Shown here: positions 7,503 to 14,623 of the stretch, piece after piece
How positions within the stretch are numbered: the first letter of the stretch is position 1
Layout of the letters: each line of letters starts with the position of its first letter
Source: Streptosporangium brasiliense
GTDB taxonomy: Bacteria > Actinomycetota > Actinomycetes > Streptosporangiales > Streptosporangiaceae
Length of the DNA: 64,000 bases
Assembly (NCBI RefSeq): GCF_030811595.1
Contig: NZ_JAUSRB010000001.1
Location: 930,001-994,000 of the forward strand
Reading direction: 5' to 3'
Position numbers and translations under genes: made by a program
The notes under the pieces: model-generated
What the model was told of the DNA's origin: nothing
Seen by the model: the letters and a program-made list of their open reading frames with translations, nothing else
The model's database searches: none

Positions 7503-8357
7503 GTGACGATATCTGTGGGGTTGGTGGGCGCGGGGCCCTGGGCGGAGATGGTGCACGCGCCGATGCTGGCGGCCGGACCGGACACGCGCCTGGCGGGCGT
7601 GTGGGCGCGGCGTCCCCAGGCGGCCGCGAGGTTCGGCGTCCCGGTCTTCGAACGCGTCGAGGAGCTGTTCGACAACTGCGAGGCGGTCGCCTTCTCGGTG
7701 CCGCCCGCCGTACAGGCCGAGCTGGGCGTGCTCGCCGCCAAGGCGGGCAAGGCGCTGCTGCTGGAGAAGCCGCTCGCGGCCGACCTCGACGGGGCACGGC
7801 GGCTGGCCGAGGCGGTCGGCGAGGCGGGAGTGGCCTCGCAGATGGTCCTCACCTGGCGTTACTCCGCCGCCACCCGGTCCTTCCTGGCGCGGGTCTCGGC
7901 CATCGAGCCGTTCGGCGGGCACGCCGCCAACATCTCCGGGGCGCTGCTCGGCGGCGACTTCGCCACCCCGTGGCGGCTGGAGCGCGGCGCGATCCTCGAC
8001 GTCGGCCCGCACATGATCGACATGCTGGACGCCGCGCTCGGCCGTGTCACCGGGGTGCGCGCCCACGGCAACCCGCTGGGCTGGGTCGGCCTGCTGCTGG
8101 AGCACGAGACGGGCGCGGTGAGCGAGGCCTCGCTGTGCATGAGCGTGCCGGGTCAGACGCCGCCCTCCACCGTGGACGTCTACGGCCGGCTGGGCCGGGA
8201 GTCCATCACCGGCGACCAGCTCGGCCCGGACGTCTTCGCCGTCATGCTCGCGGAGTTCGCCGAGACCGTGCGCGGAGGTGGGGGCCACCCCCTCGACGCC
8301 GCGCACGGCCTGCGCCTCCAGGAGATCATCGCCGCCGCGGAGAAGCAGCTCGGCTAG
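7503..8357 (+). CDS. Gfo/Idh/MocA family NAD(P)-dependent oxidoreductase
   Basis: This 284-residue protein has an N-terminal Rossmann motif VGLVGAGPWA (residues 5-14), the EKP signature in LLLEKPLAADL at about 92-102 that carries the catalytic Lys, and the C-terminal dimerisation domain with the family GGAxxDxGxH-like motif as GAILDVGPHMID. It reduces or oxidises a sugar, cyclitol or related hydroxy compound; which one is not clear. It is 122 bp after the P450 on the same strand, so it may end the catabolic unit or be separately promoted. The product is shorter than the usual 330-390 residues, mostly in the C-terminal sheet. Confidence 0.82.
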   Translation: MTISVGLVGAGPWAEMVHAPMLAAGPDTRLAGVWARRPQAAARFGVPVFERVEELFDNCEAVAFSVPPAVQAELGVLAAKAGKALLLEKPLAADLDGARRLAEAVGEAGVASQMVLTWRYSAATRSFLARVSAIEPFGGHAANISGALLGGDFATPWRLERGAILDVGPHMIDMLDAALGRVTGVRAHGNPLGWVGLLLEHETGAVSEASLCMSVPGQTPPSTVDVYGRLGRESITGDQLGPDVFAVMLAEFAETVRGGGGHPLDAAHGLRLQEIIAAAEKQLG

Positions 8358-8439
8358 CTCGGCCGGCCGCACCGGCCACAGCGGCCACAGCGGTCGAGCA
8401 CAGCCGGCGCGAACCCTTGACGCCGGAGTGTTCAGGAGG

Positions 8440-8553
8440 ATTGATAACGTTTGTCCGACGCGCAGCGCGTAGCGAAGTCCGGTGTGAGTCCGGCGCTGTC
8501 CCGCAACTGTCATGGTCCCCACGGGCCGAGCCAGGTCGCCTTCCGCTGCGCCG
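8440..8553 (+). promoter_or_regulatory. cobalamin riboswitch
   Basis: The consensus core is present: GCGAAGTCCGGTGTGAGTCC at 8472-8491, then GCTGTCCCGCAACTGT at about 8495-8510 and the B12-box AGCCAGGTCGCC at 8529-8540. A closing stem pairs GCGCAGCG (8460-8467) with CGCTGCGC (8544-8551). It lies about 80 bp upstream of the corrinoid-transporter operon, which it should shut down when cobalamin is plentiful. Confidence 0.93.
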
Positions 8554-8632
8554 ACGCCGTCAACCCTCGTGGAAAAGGGTGATCCGTCCTTGTCTCGGGT
8601 CTCTCGGTTCCGGTAACTGAAAGGACCTCGCT

Positions 8633-9589
8633 TTGAGGCCCGTACGTACCGCCTTCGCCGGCGCGCTGCTCGGTGTGCTGGCCCTGGCCGGATGCGGTCA
8701 GAGCCCCGCCCCCGCCCCCTCGGACGCGTCCGCCCCCGGCGCGTCCCCGGCGTCCTCGGGCGCCGCTGACTTCCCCGTCACGGTGGAGGCGGGCAACGGC
8801 CCGGTCGCCATCGCCAAGCGGCCCGAGCGGATCGTCTCGCTGTCGCCCACCGCCACCGAGACCCTGTTCGCCGTCGGGGCCGGACCCCAGGTCGTCGCGG
8901 TCGACGACCAGTCGAACCACCCCGCCGAGGCGCCGAAGACCGACCTGTCGGGCTTCAAGCCGAACGCGGAGGCGATCATCGCCCAGAAGCCCGACCTGGT
9001 GGTGCTCGCCAACGACAGCGACGGCATCGTGGCCAAGCTGACCAAGGTCAACGTCCCGGTGCTGCTGGAGCCCTCGGCCGCCAAGCTCGACGAGACCTAC
9101 GACCAGATCGCCGACCTCGGCACGGCCACCGGCAACAAGGCCAAGGCCGAGGAGGTCGTGGCCGGGATGAAGCAGGAGATGGGCCGGCTCATGGCGACCG
9201 TGCCCACGGACAAGAAGCTCACCTTCTACCACGAGCTGGACTCCACGCCCTACTCGGTCACCTCCACCACCTTCATCGGCCAGATCTACGGCATGTTCGG
9301 CCTGGCCAACATCGCCGACAAGGCCCCCGACCCGGCCGGCGGCTATCCCAAGCTCTCCGCCGAGTTCGTCGCCCAGGCCGACCCGGACCTCATCTTCCTG
9401 GCCGACACCAAGTGCTGCGCCCAGTCCAAGGACACCCTCGCCAAGCGCCCCGGCTGGTCCAAGCTGTCGGCCCTCAAGAACGACCGGGTCGTCGCCCTCG
9501 ACGATGACATCGCCTCCCGCTGGGGCCCGCGTGTGGTGGACCTGGCCAAGCAGGTCGGCGAGGCCGTGCAGAAGGCCGCGACCGAATAA
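8633..9589 (+). CDS. btuF: corrinoid ABC transporter substrate-binding lipoprotein (BtuF-like)
   Basis: A 318-residue lipoprotein: the signal peptide ends in the lipobox LALAGC, with Cys at about residue 21, followed by a Pro/Ala/Ser linker. The body is a class III periplasmic-binding fold shared by vitamin B12 and iron-siderophore binders (RIVSLSPTATETLFAVGAG, then ADPDLIFLADT). The start is a TTG at 8633 with a well-placed AAAGGA site. Iron-complex binding would be the alternative, but the cobalamin riboswitch just upstream and cbiZ downstream make corrinoid uptake the better call. First gene of a four-gene, tightly overlapping operon. Confidence 0.88.
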   Translation: MRPVRTAFAGALLGVLALAGCGQSPAPAPSDASAPGASPASSGAADFPVTVEAGNGPVAIAKRPERIVSLSPTATETLFAVGAGPQVVAVDDQSNHPAEAPKTDLSGFKPNAEAIIAQKPDLVVLANDSDGIVAKLTKVNVPVLLEPSAAKLDETYDQIADLGTATGNKAKAEEVVAGMKQEMGRLMATVPTDKKLTFYHELDSTPYSVTSTTFIGQIYGMFGLANIADKAPDPAGGYPKLSAEFVAQADPDLIFLADTKCCAQSKDTLAKRPGWSKLSALKNDRVVALDDDIASRWGPRVVDLAKQVGEAVQKAATE

Positions 9590-10846
9590 GTGACCGGTCT
9601 CTCTCGCTCCGGCGGCCCCGGCCGGGCGGACGGTCCCCCGGCCGGGGCCTCGGCCTCCGGCGGCTCCGGCGGTTTCGGCGGTTCCGGCGGTTCCGGCCCG
9701 GCGGACGGTCCCCCGGCGGGGGCGGACGCCGCGCCGGTGGGGACCCCGCTCCCGGACGCCGGTGCTCTCCCGGACACCGGTGCGGCGGGGCGCGGCGCGC
9801 GGGCCGGCCGCCCGGTACGGCGGGCCGCCGGGGTCCGCCCGGCGGCGGCGCTGGCGGCCTCGGCCCTCCTGCTGGCGAGCATGCTCGCCGCCCTGCTGAT
9901 CGGCGCGGCGGACATCGCGCCGGAGAGGGTGGCGCTGCAACTGCTCGACTGGCTGCCGATCGTCTCGGCCGACTCGGGGCTGGCGCCGGTCGAGCAGGGC
10001 CTGCTGTGGGAGCTCCGGCTGCCCAGGGTCCTGCTGGCCGCGATCGTCGGCGGGCTGCTGGCCGTCGCGGGCGCCGCCTACCAGGGCGTCTTCCGCAACC
10101 CGCTGGCCGACCCCTACCTGCTGGGGGCCGCCGCGGGAGCCGGTCTCACCACCACGGCGGCGATCGTGTTCATGAAAGGCGACGACCAGGCCCTCGTCAT
10201 CCCGGCCGCCGCGTTCGCGGGGGCCGTCGGCGGTGTCCTGCTCGCCTACGCGCTGGGCAACGTCGCGGGCCGGGGCGGCGGCACCGCCACGCTGGTCCTG
10301 GCCGGCGTGGCCGTCACCTCCTTCCTCACCGCCGTCCAGACCTTCCTGCAGCAGCTCAGGGTGGAGGAGCTCCAGCGCATCTACGCCTGGATCCTCGGCG
10401 ACGTCGGCGGCGGCTGGAGCCAGATCGGGCTGGCCGCCCCGTACGCCGCCGCCTCGGTGGTGGTCATGCTGCTCCACGGCAGGCTGCTCGACGTGCTCTC
10501 GGTCGGCGACGACGAGGCCGGCAGCCTCGGCCTCAACGTCGCCCGCGTCCGGCTCGTCGTGCTGCTGGCCGCCTCCCTGGCCACCGCCTCGGCCGTCGCG
10601 GTCAGCGGGCTGATCGGTTTCGTCGGCATCGTGGTCCCGCACGTGGTCCGGCGGCTGGCCGGGGGCTCCTACCGGAGCGTGCTCCCGCTCTCGCTGATCG
10701 GCGGCGCCGCCTTCCTCGTCCTCGCCGACCTGATCGCCCGGACCGTGCTGGCCCCGGCCGAGCTGCCCATCGGTGTGGTCACCGCCTTCGTCGGCGCGCC
10801 GTTCTTCGTCGCCGTGCTGCGGATGACCAGGCGGGTGGAGACATGA
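9590..10846 (+). CDS. btuC: corrinoid ABC transporter permease (BtuC/FecCD family)
   Basis: A 418-residue FecCD-family permease with about ten membrane helices from residue 84 onward. It has the characteristic LRLPRVLLAAIVGGLLAVAG, YQGVFRNPLADPYLLG, GDDEAGSLGLNVARVR and GLIGFVGIVVPHVVRRL segments, which I name by their first and last residues rather than in full. The GTG start directly abuts the btuF stop. About 83 residues before the first helix form a Gly/Ser/Pro/Ala-rich tail with a duplicated ADGPPAGA block. This is unusual for the family and may include untranslated sequence if the true start lies further in. Confidence 0.88.
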   Translation: MTGLSRSGGPGRADGPPAGASASGGSGGFGGSGGSGPADGPPAGADAAPVGTPLPDAGALPDTGAAGRGARAGRPVRRAAGVRPAAALAASALLLASMLAALLIGAADIAPERVALQLLDWLPIVSADSGLAPVEQGLLWELRLPRVLLAAIVGGLLAVAGAAYQGVFRNPLADPYLLGAAAGAGLTTTAAIVFMKGDDQALVIPAAAFAGAVGGVLLAYALGNVAGRGGGTATLVLAGVAVTSFLTAVQTFLQQLRVEELQRIYAWILGDVGGGWSQIGLAAPYAAASVVVMLLHGRLLDVLSVGDDEAGSLGLNVARVRLVVLLAASLATASAVAVSGLIGFVGIVVPHVVRRLAGGSYRSVLPLSLIGGAAFLVLADLIARTVLAPAELPIGVVTAFVGAPFFVAVLRMTRRVET

Positions 10847-11616
10847 GCCACGTCAGGGTGAGGGACCTCACCGTCGTCCTGGACCGGCGCAGCGTGCTGT
10901 CCGGCGTCGACTTCGAGGTGCGCGGCGGCGACTGGCTGGCCGTCATCGGGGCCAACGGCGCCGGCAAGTCCACGCTGCTCAAGGCGCTCGCCGGGGTGCT
11001 GCCGTGCTCCGGGGAGGTGCTCGTCGACGGCGGGCCCGTCCGCCGGCTCGGCCCCAGGGACCGGGCCCGGCTGCTCGCCTACGCCCCCCAGGCCCCGGCG
11101 CTCCCGGTCGACATGACCGTCTTCGACTACGCCCTACTGGGGCGCACGCCGTACATCCCCTATCTGGGCCGGGAGAGCCGCCGCGACCGTGAGGTGACGG
11201 CGTCGGTGCTGGAGCGGCTCGACCTGTCGCCGTTCGCCTCGCGCACGCTCGGGCGCCTGTCCGGCGGCGAGCGCCAGCGCGTCGTGCTGGCCAGGGCGCT
11301 GGCCCAGCAGGCCCCCGTGCTCCTGCTCGACGAGCCCACCACCGCGCTGGACCTGGGACACCAGCAGCAGGTCCTGGAGCTGCTCGACCGCCTCCGCCTG
11401 GCCGACGGGCTGACGGTGGTCACGACCCTGCACGACCTGAGCCTCGCCGGCCAGTACGCCGACTCGATGATGCTGATCGCCGGCGGCCGGGTGGCGGCCT
11501 CCGGCGCCCCGGCCGAGGTGCTGACGGAGAGACTGATCGGCGAGCACTTCGACGCCCGCGTCCGCGTCGGGACCGGCGCCGGCGGCAGACCCGAGGTCCA
11601 CCTGGAGCGCCCGTGA
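10843..11616 (+). CDS. btuD: corrinoid ABC transporter ATPase (BtuD-like)
   Basis: This 257-residue ATP-binding subunit has Walker A GANGAGKST at about 37-45, the Q-loop in AYAPQAPALP, signature LSGGERQRVVLARAL, Walker B VLLLDEPTTAL and the switch His in TTLHDLSL. It pairs with the FecCD-type permease encoded just before it; the ATG overlaps the permease stop (ATGA), which fixes the start. Cobalamin or another corrinoid is the expected substrate from the riboswitch and cbiZ. Confidence 0.92.
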   Translation: MSHVRVRDLTVVLDRRSVLSGVDFEVRGGDWLAVIGANGAGKSTLLKALAGVLPCSGEVLVDGGPVRRLGPRDRARLLAYAPQAPALPVDMTVFDYALLGRTPYIPYLGRESRRDREVTASVLERLDLSPFASRTLGRLSGGERQRVVLARALAQQAPVLLLDEPTTALDLGHQQQVLELLDRLRLADGLTVVTTLHDLSLAGQYADSMMLIAGGRVAASGAPAEVLTERLIGEHFDARVRVGTGAGGRPEVHLERP

Positions 11617-12290
11617 AGCTGAGCCATCGCGAGGAGGACGGGGCCCGGCTGGCCTCGCTGCTGTGGGAGTTCGGCCCCGGCTGGCGGGCGATCTCCTCGG
11701 CGATGGTCGGCGGCGGCATCGGCCCGCTGGAGTGGGTGCTCAACGCCCAGGTGGTCGGCGGCTACTCGCGGATGGACCCGGTGGAGCACATCCTTGAGAT
11801 GGCCCCGCCGGGGCCCGGCGTCGGCATGCTGACCGCGGCCGCGGTCGACCGGTTCACCCGCTCGGCCGACGGGGGAGTGGAGGCGGCGGCGACCGTCGGC
11901 CTGCGCGTCCCCACCTGGGCCGCCGCCCCCGAGGGCGCCGCGGACCCCGAGCTGGCGCCGATGTATCTGCCGGGCACCGTCAACATCGTCGTCGCCGTGC
12001 CGGTCGCGATGAGCGACGCCGCCCTGGTCAACACGGTCATGACGGTGACCGAGGCCAAGTCCCAGGCGCTGCTGGAGACCGGCTTCCCCGGCACGGGCAC
12101 CGCCTCCGACGCGGTCTGCGTGGCCGTGCGCGCCGACGGCCCCGAGGAGCTGTTCGGCGGGCCCCGGTCCGTCTGGGGTGCCCGCGTCGCCCGCGCGGTC
12201 CATGACGCGGTACGGCGGGGCGCACATGACTGGACGAATCGTGATAGTTCAACTACATGGAGTGAGGAAATTATGGAAAGTGGCATCTGA
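11613..12290 (+). CDS. cbiZ: adenosylcobinamide amidohydrolase CbiZ
   Basis: A 225-residue CbiZ-family enzyme that hydrolyses the aminopropanol side chain of imported adenosylcobinamide to give adenosylcobyric acid, so that incomplete corrinoids re-enter cobalamin synthesis. Visible signatures are SSAMVGGGIG near the N-terminus, NIVVAVPVAMSDAALVNTVMT, and the hallmark TGTASDAVCVA. The GTG overlaps the btuD stop (GTGA). The last 20 or so residues are encoded by AT-richer DNA unlike the rest and may hold the promoter of the next gene. Its place in the riboswitch operon indicates salvage of corrinoids from the environment. Confidence 0.9.
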   Translation: MKLSHREEDGARLASLLWEFGPGWRAISSAMVGGGIGPLEWVLNAQVVGGYSRMDPVEHILEMAPPGPGVGMLTAAAVDRFTRSADGGVEAAATVGLRVPTWAAAPEGAADPELAPMYLPGTVNIVVAVPVAMSDAALVNTVMTVTEAKSQALLETGFPGTGTASDAVCVAVRADGPEELFGGPRSVWGARVARAVHDAVRRGAHDWTNRDSSTTWSEEIMESGI

Positions 12291-12319
12291 GAGGGGCGGA
12301 GAGTCCCGATACTGGGGCG

Positions 12320-12910
12320 GTGATCGCCAAGAAGCTCGACCGATCTGCCGCGCAGACGGTTCTGCCGGGCAGGCCGCCGTTCACCGTCGCCGATCTCCTC
12401 GGGTTCCCCGATGACGGCAACCGGTACGAACTCTTCGACGGCTGCCTTCTCGTGAGCCCGCCCCCCACCCCCGTCCACCAGCTCGTGACCATGCGCCTGC
12501 TCTGCGTCCTGGAGGACGCGGCGCCGCCGGAGCTCCAGCCGCTCTCCCGGATCAACCTGCGTGTCGACAAGGGCGACCTCCTCATCCCGGATGTCGCCGT
12601 CGTGCCGAGCGGGCTGGTCGACGACACCGAGGCGGCCTTCTCCCCGCAGGACGTGCTGCTCGCCGTCGAGGTGGTGAGCCCGCACACGCGCAGGCGCGAC
12701 CGGGCCATGAAGCCCAGCGCCTACGCCGACGCCCGCATCCCGTTCTACTGGCGGGTGGAGCCCTCCGAAGGGCCGACGATCTACATCCACGAGCTCGACG
12801 GAGACGGCTACCGGCTCGTCCAGAAGTGCGGCGCGGGGCGGGTCGCCACCGTCACCGGTCCCTTCGGGGCGAGCCTCGACCCCGCCGCGCTCCTGCGCCC
12901 GCGCGGCTGA
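12320..12910 (+). CDS. Uma2 family endonuclease-like protein (DUF820)
   Basis: This 196-residue protein has the PD-(D/E)XK-like Uma2 core: YELFDGCLLVSPPPTPVH near residues 37-54, LLIPDVAVV (catalytic Asp) and LLAVEVVSPHTRRRDRAMKPSAYADARIPFYWRV, cited by its ends, with the E-x-V and K residues. The family is widespread in actinobacteria and cyanobacteria, often in many copies; a cellular function is not established. GTG start; the ribosome site is weak. It converges with the hyuB gene, with only nine bases between stops, and is probably not part of the corrinoid operon. Confidence 0.85.
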   Translation: MIAKKLDRSAAQTVLPGRPPFTVADLLGFPDDGNRYELFDGCLLVSPPPTPVHQLVTMRLLCVLEDAAPPELQPLSRINLRVDKGDLLIPDVAVVPSGLVDDTEAAFSPQDVLLAVEVVSPHTRRRDRAMKPSAYADARIPFYWRVEPSEGPTIYIHELDGDGYRLVQKCGAGRVATVTGPFGASLDPAALLRPRG

Positions 12911-12919
12911 CCGGGGCCG

Positions 12920-14623
12920 TCACCGCGTCCGCCGGAGCGAGCCGTCCTCCGCGACCGTGACGCCGTAGTCGGTGAGCGCGCCCAGCGCGGTGATCCGGCC
13001 CGCCCTGAGGTCGGCCTCGATCTCGCCGAGCGGGCGGTCGTACGGCGAGCCGATGCCCCCGCCTCCCGTCGTCTCGATCACGAACGCCTCCCCGGCGGTG
13101 AACAGGGCGTTGTTCACCTTGGAGCCGAGGCGTTCGAGCGAGCCGTCCGGGCGCCGCCGGTAGAAGCCGCCGACCCGCCCCGGCAGGCCGCCCGAACGGC
13201 CGGGCGGGGGGTTGCGCAGCCGGTCGCCCCGGGTGGTGACGTGGGCGTCGGCCAGGAAACGGATCACCGTCCGGGAGCCCAGCCCGCCGCGGTGGCGGCC
13301 GGGCCCGCCCGAGTCGGGGACGGTCTCCACCGACTCCACGACCAGCGGGCAGCGGGTCTCGACCGGCTCGGCCTGGGGGACCGAGTTGCGGCCGATGCCG
13401 AAGTGGACGCCCGTCGCGTCCGGGCCGTCCTTGCCCTGACGGGCGCCCACCCCGCCGAAGTCGTAGGACAGATGGATCCAGTACGGCGCCCGCACGGCCG
13501 CGATGGAGAAGGGCTGCAGGATCCCGCTCGCCGCGATCGCCCGCTCCGGCACCGCCTCCGACAGCGCCTGGAAGATCGCCTCCATCGCCGCGTAGATGGG
13601 CACGAACCGGCCGCCGCAGGGGTAGGGGGAGCAGGCGTTCAGCAGCGAGCCCGGCGGCAGCCGCACCTCGATCGCCCGCAGGCAGCCGTCGTTCATCGCG
13701 ATGGCCGGGTCCAGGAAGCACCGCACCGCGAACACCGCCGCGGCCAGCGACTGCGAGGCCGAGGAGTTGATCGCCGCGGGGACCTGCGGGCCGGTGCCCG
13801 CGAAGTCCAGCACGGCCCCCGCGCCGGGCTCCAGGGTGACCGCGACCCGGACGGTGTGCGGGACACCGGTGTCGATGCCGTCGTCGTCGATCAGGTAGTC
13901 GGCCTCGTAGCGGCCGGCGGGGAGCGTGGCCAGGGCGGCGCGGGTCCTCGCCTCGGTGTGGTCCAGGTAGTCGTCGATCCCCCGTGCGAGCCCGGCCGGG
14001 CCGTACTCGGCGACCAGTGCCTCCATCCTGGCGGCGGCGACCGCGGTGCCCGCGATGAGGGCCCGCACGTCGCCCATGACCTTGTCCGGGGTCCGGCTGT
14101 TGGCCCGCAGGATCGCCTCGACGGTGGGCTCGACGCCCCGCGCGGTGGCCAGCCTGACGGGGGGCAGCTGCAGGCCCTCCAGGAAGACGTCGGTGGCCAG
14201 CGGTGCCATGCCGCCCGCCGACAGGCCGCCGAGATCCGAGACGTGGATCATCGTGGCGGTGAAGTAGGCGGGGACGCCCTCGACGAAGACCGGCCGGTAG
14301 ACGAGCAGGTCGTTGGTGTGCACGCCGCCCCGGTAGGCGTCGTTGAGCACGAACACCTCGCCGGGGCGCATGGTCCCGGCGGGGATGTCCGCCAGCAGCT
14401 CCGGCAGCGCGACCTTCAACGCCATGCTGTTCATGAGCGTGGTGGCCATCGACTGCGCGACCAGGCGCCCGCCGGCGTCGAGGATCGCCGCCGACGCGTC
14501 CGACCCCTCCACGATGAACGTGGAGTAGGCCGAGCGCACCACCACGATGCCGGCCTCCTCGGCGGCCACCACCAGCGCGTTCCGCAGCACCTCGGCGGTG
14601 AGCGCGTCCGGGGCGCCGCTCAT
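12920..14623 (-). CDS. hyuB: hydantoinase B/oxoprolinase family subunit
   Basis: A 567-residue HyuB-type subunit, starting at ATG 14623 inside the hyuA stop (ATGA overlap). It shows the family features EVLRNALVVAAEEAG at the N-terminus, VFVLNDAYRGGVHTNDLLV at about 112-130 and the glycine-rich NNALFTAGEAFVIETTGGGGIGSPYDRP C-terminus, cited by its ends. With HyuA it forms an ATP-dependent hydrolase for cyclic amides (hydantoins, 5-oxoproline) or a related carboxylase. The frame continues open beyond the ATG, antiparallel to nothing real, so the longer version is not used. The pair may belong to the same regulon as the dioxygenase cluster, because an identical operator core lies in front of hyuA. 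Confidence 0.88.
   Translation of the reverse strand: MSGAPDALTAEVLRNALVVAAEEAGIVVVRSAYSTFIVEGSDASAAILDAGGRLVAQSMATTLMNSMALKVALPELLADIPAGTMRPGEVFVLNDAYRGGVHTNDLLVYRPVFVEGVPAYFTATMIHVSDLGGLSAGGMAPLATDVFLEGLQLPPVRLATARGVEPTVEAILRANSRTPDKVMGDVRALIAGTAVAAARMEALVAEYGPAGLARGIDDYLDHTEARTRAALATLPAGRYEADYLIDDDGIDTGVPHTVRVAVTLEPGAGAVLDFAGTGPQVPAAINSSASQSLAAAVFAVRCFLDPAIAMNDGCLRAIEVRLPPGSLLNACSPYPCGGRFVPIYAAMEAIFQALSEAVPERAIAASGILQPFSIAAVRAPYWIHLSYDFGGVGARQGKDGPDATGVHFGIGRNSVPQAEPVETRCPLVVESVETVPDSGGPGRHRGGLGSRTVIRFLADAHVTTRGDRLRNPPPGRSGGLPGRVGGFYRRRPDGSLERLGSKVNNALFTAGEAFVIETTGGGGIGSPYDRPLGEIEADLRAGRITALGALTDYGVTVAEDGSLRRTR

Noticed and set aside
8510..10642. 710-codon minus-strand open frame over the riboswitch and btuFC
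   Set aside because: Low-complexity composition and complete overlap with genes that have clear motifs; no ribosome site or family feature.
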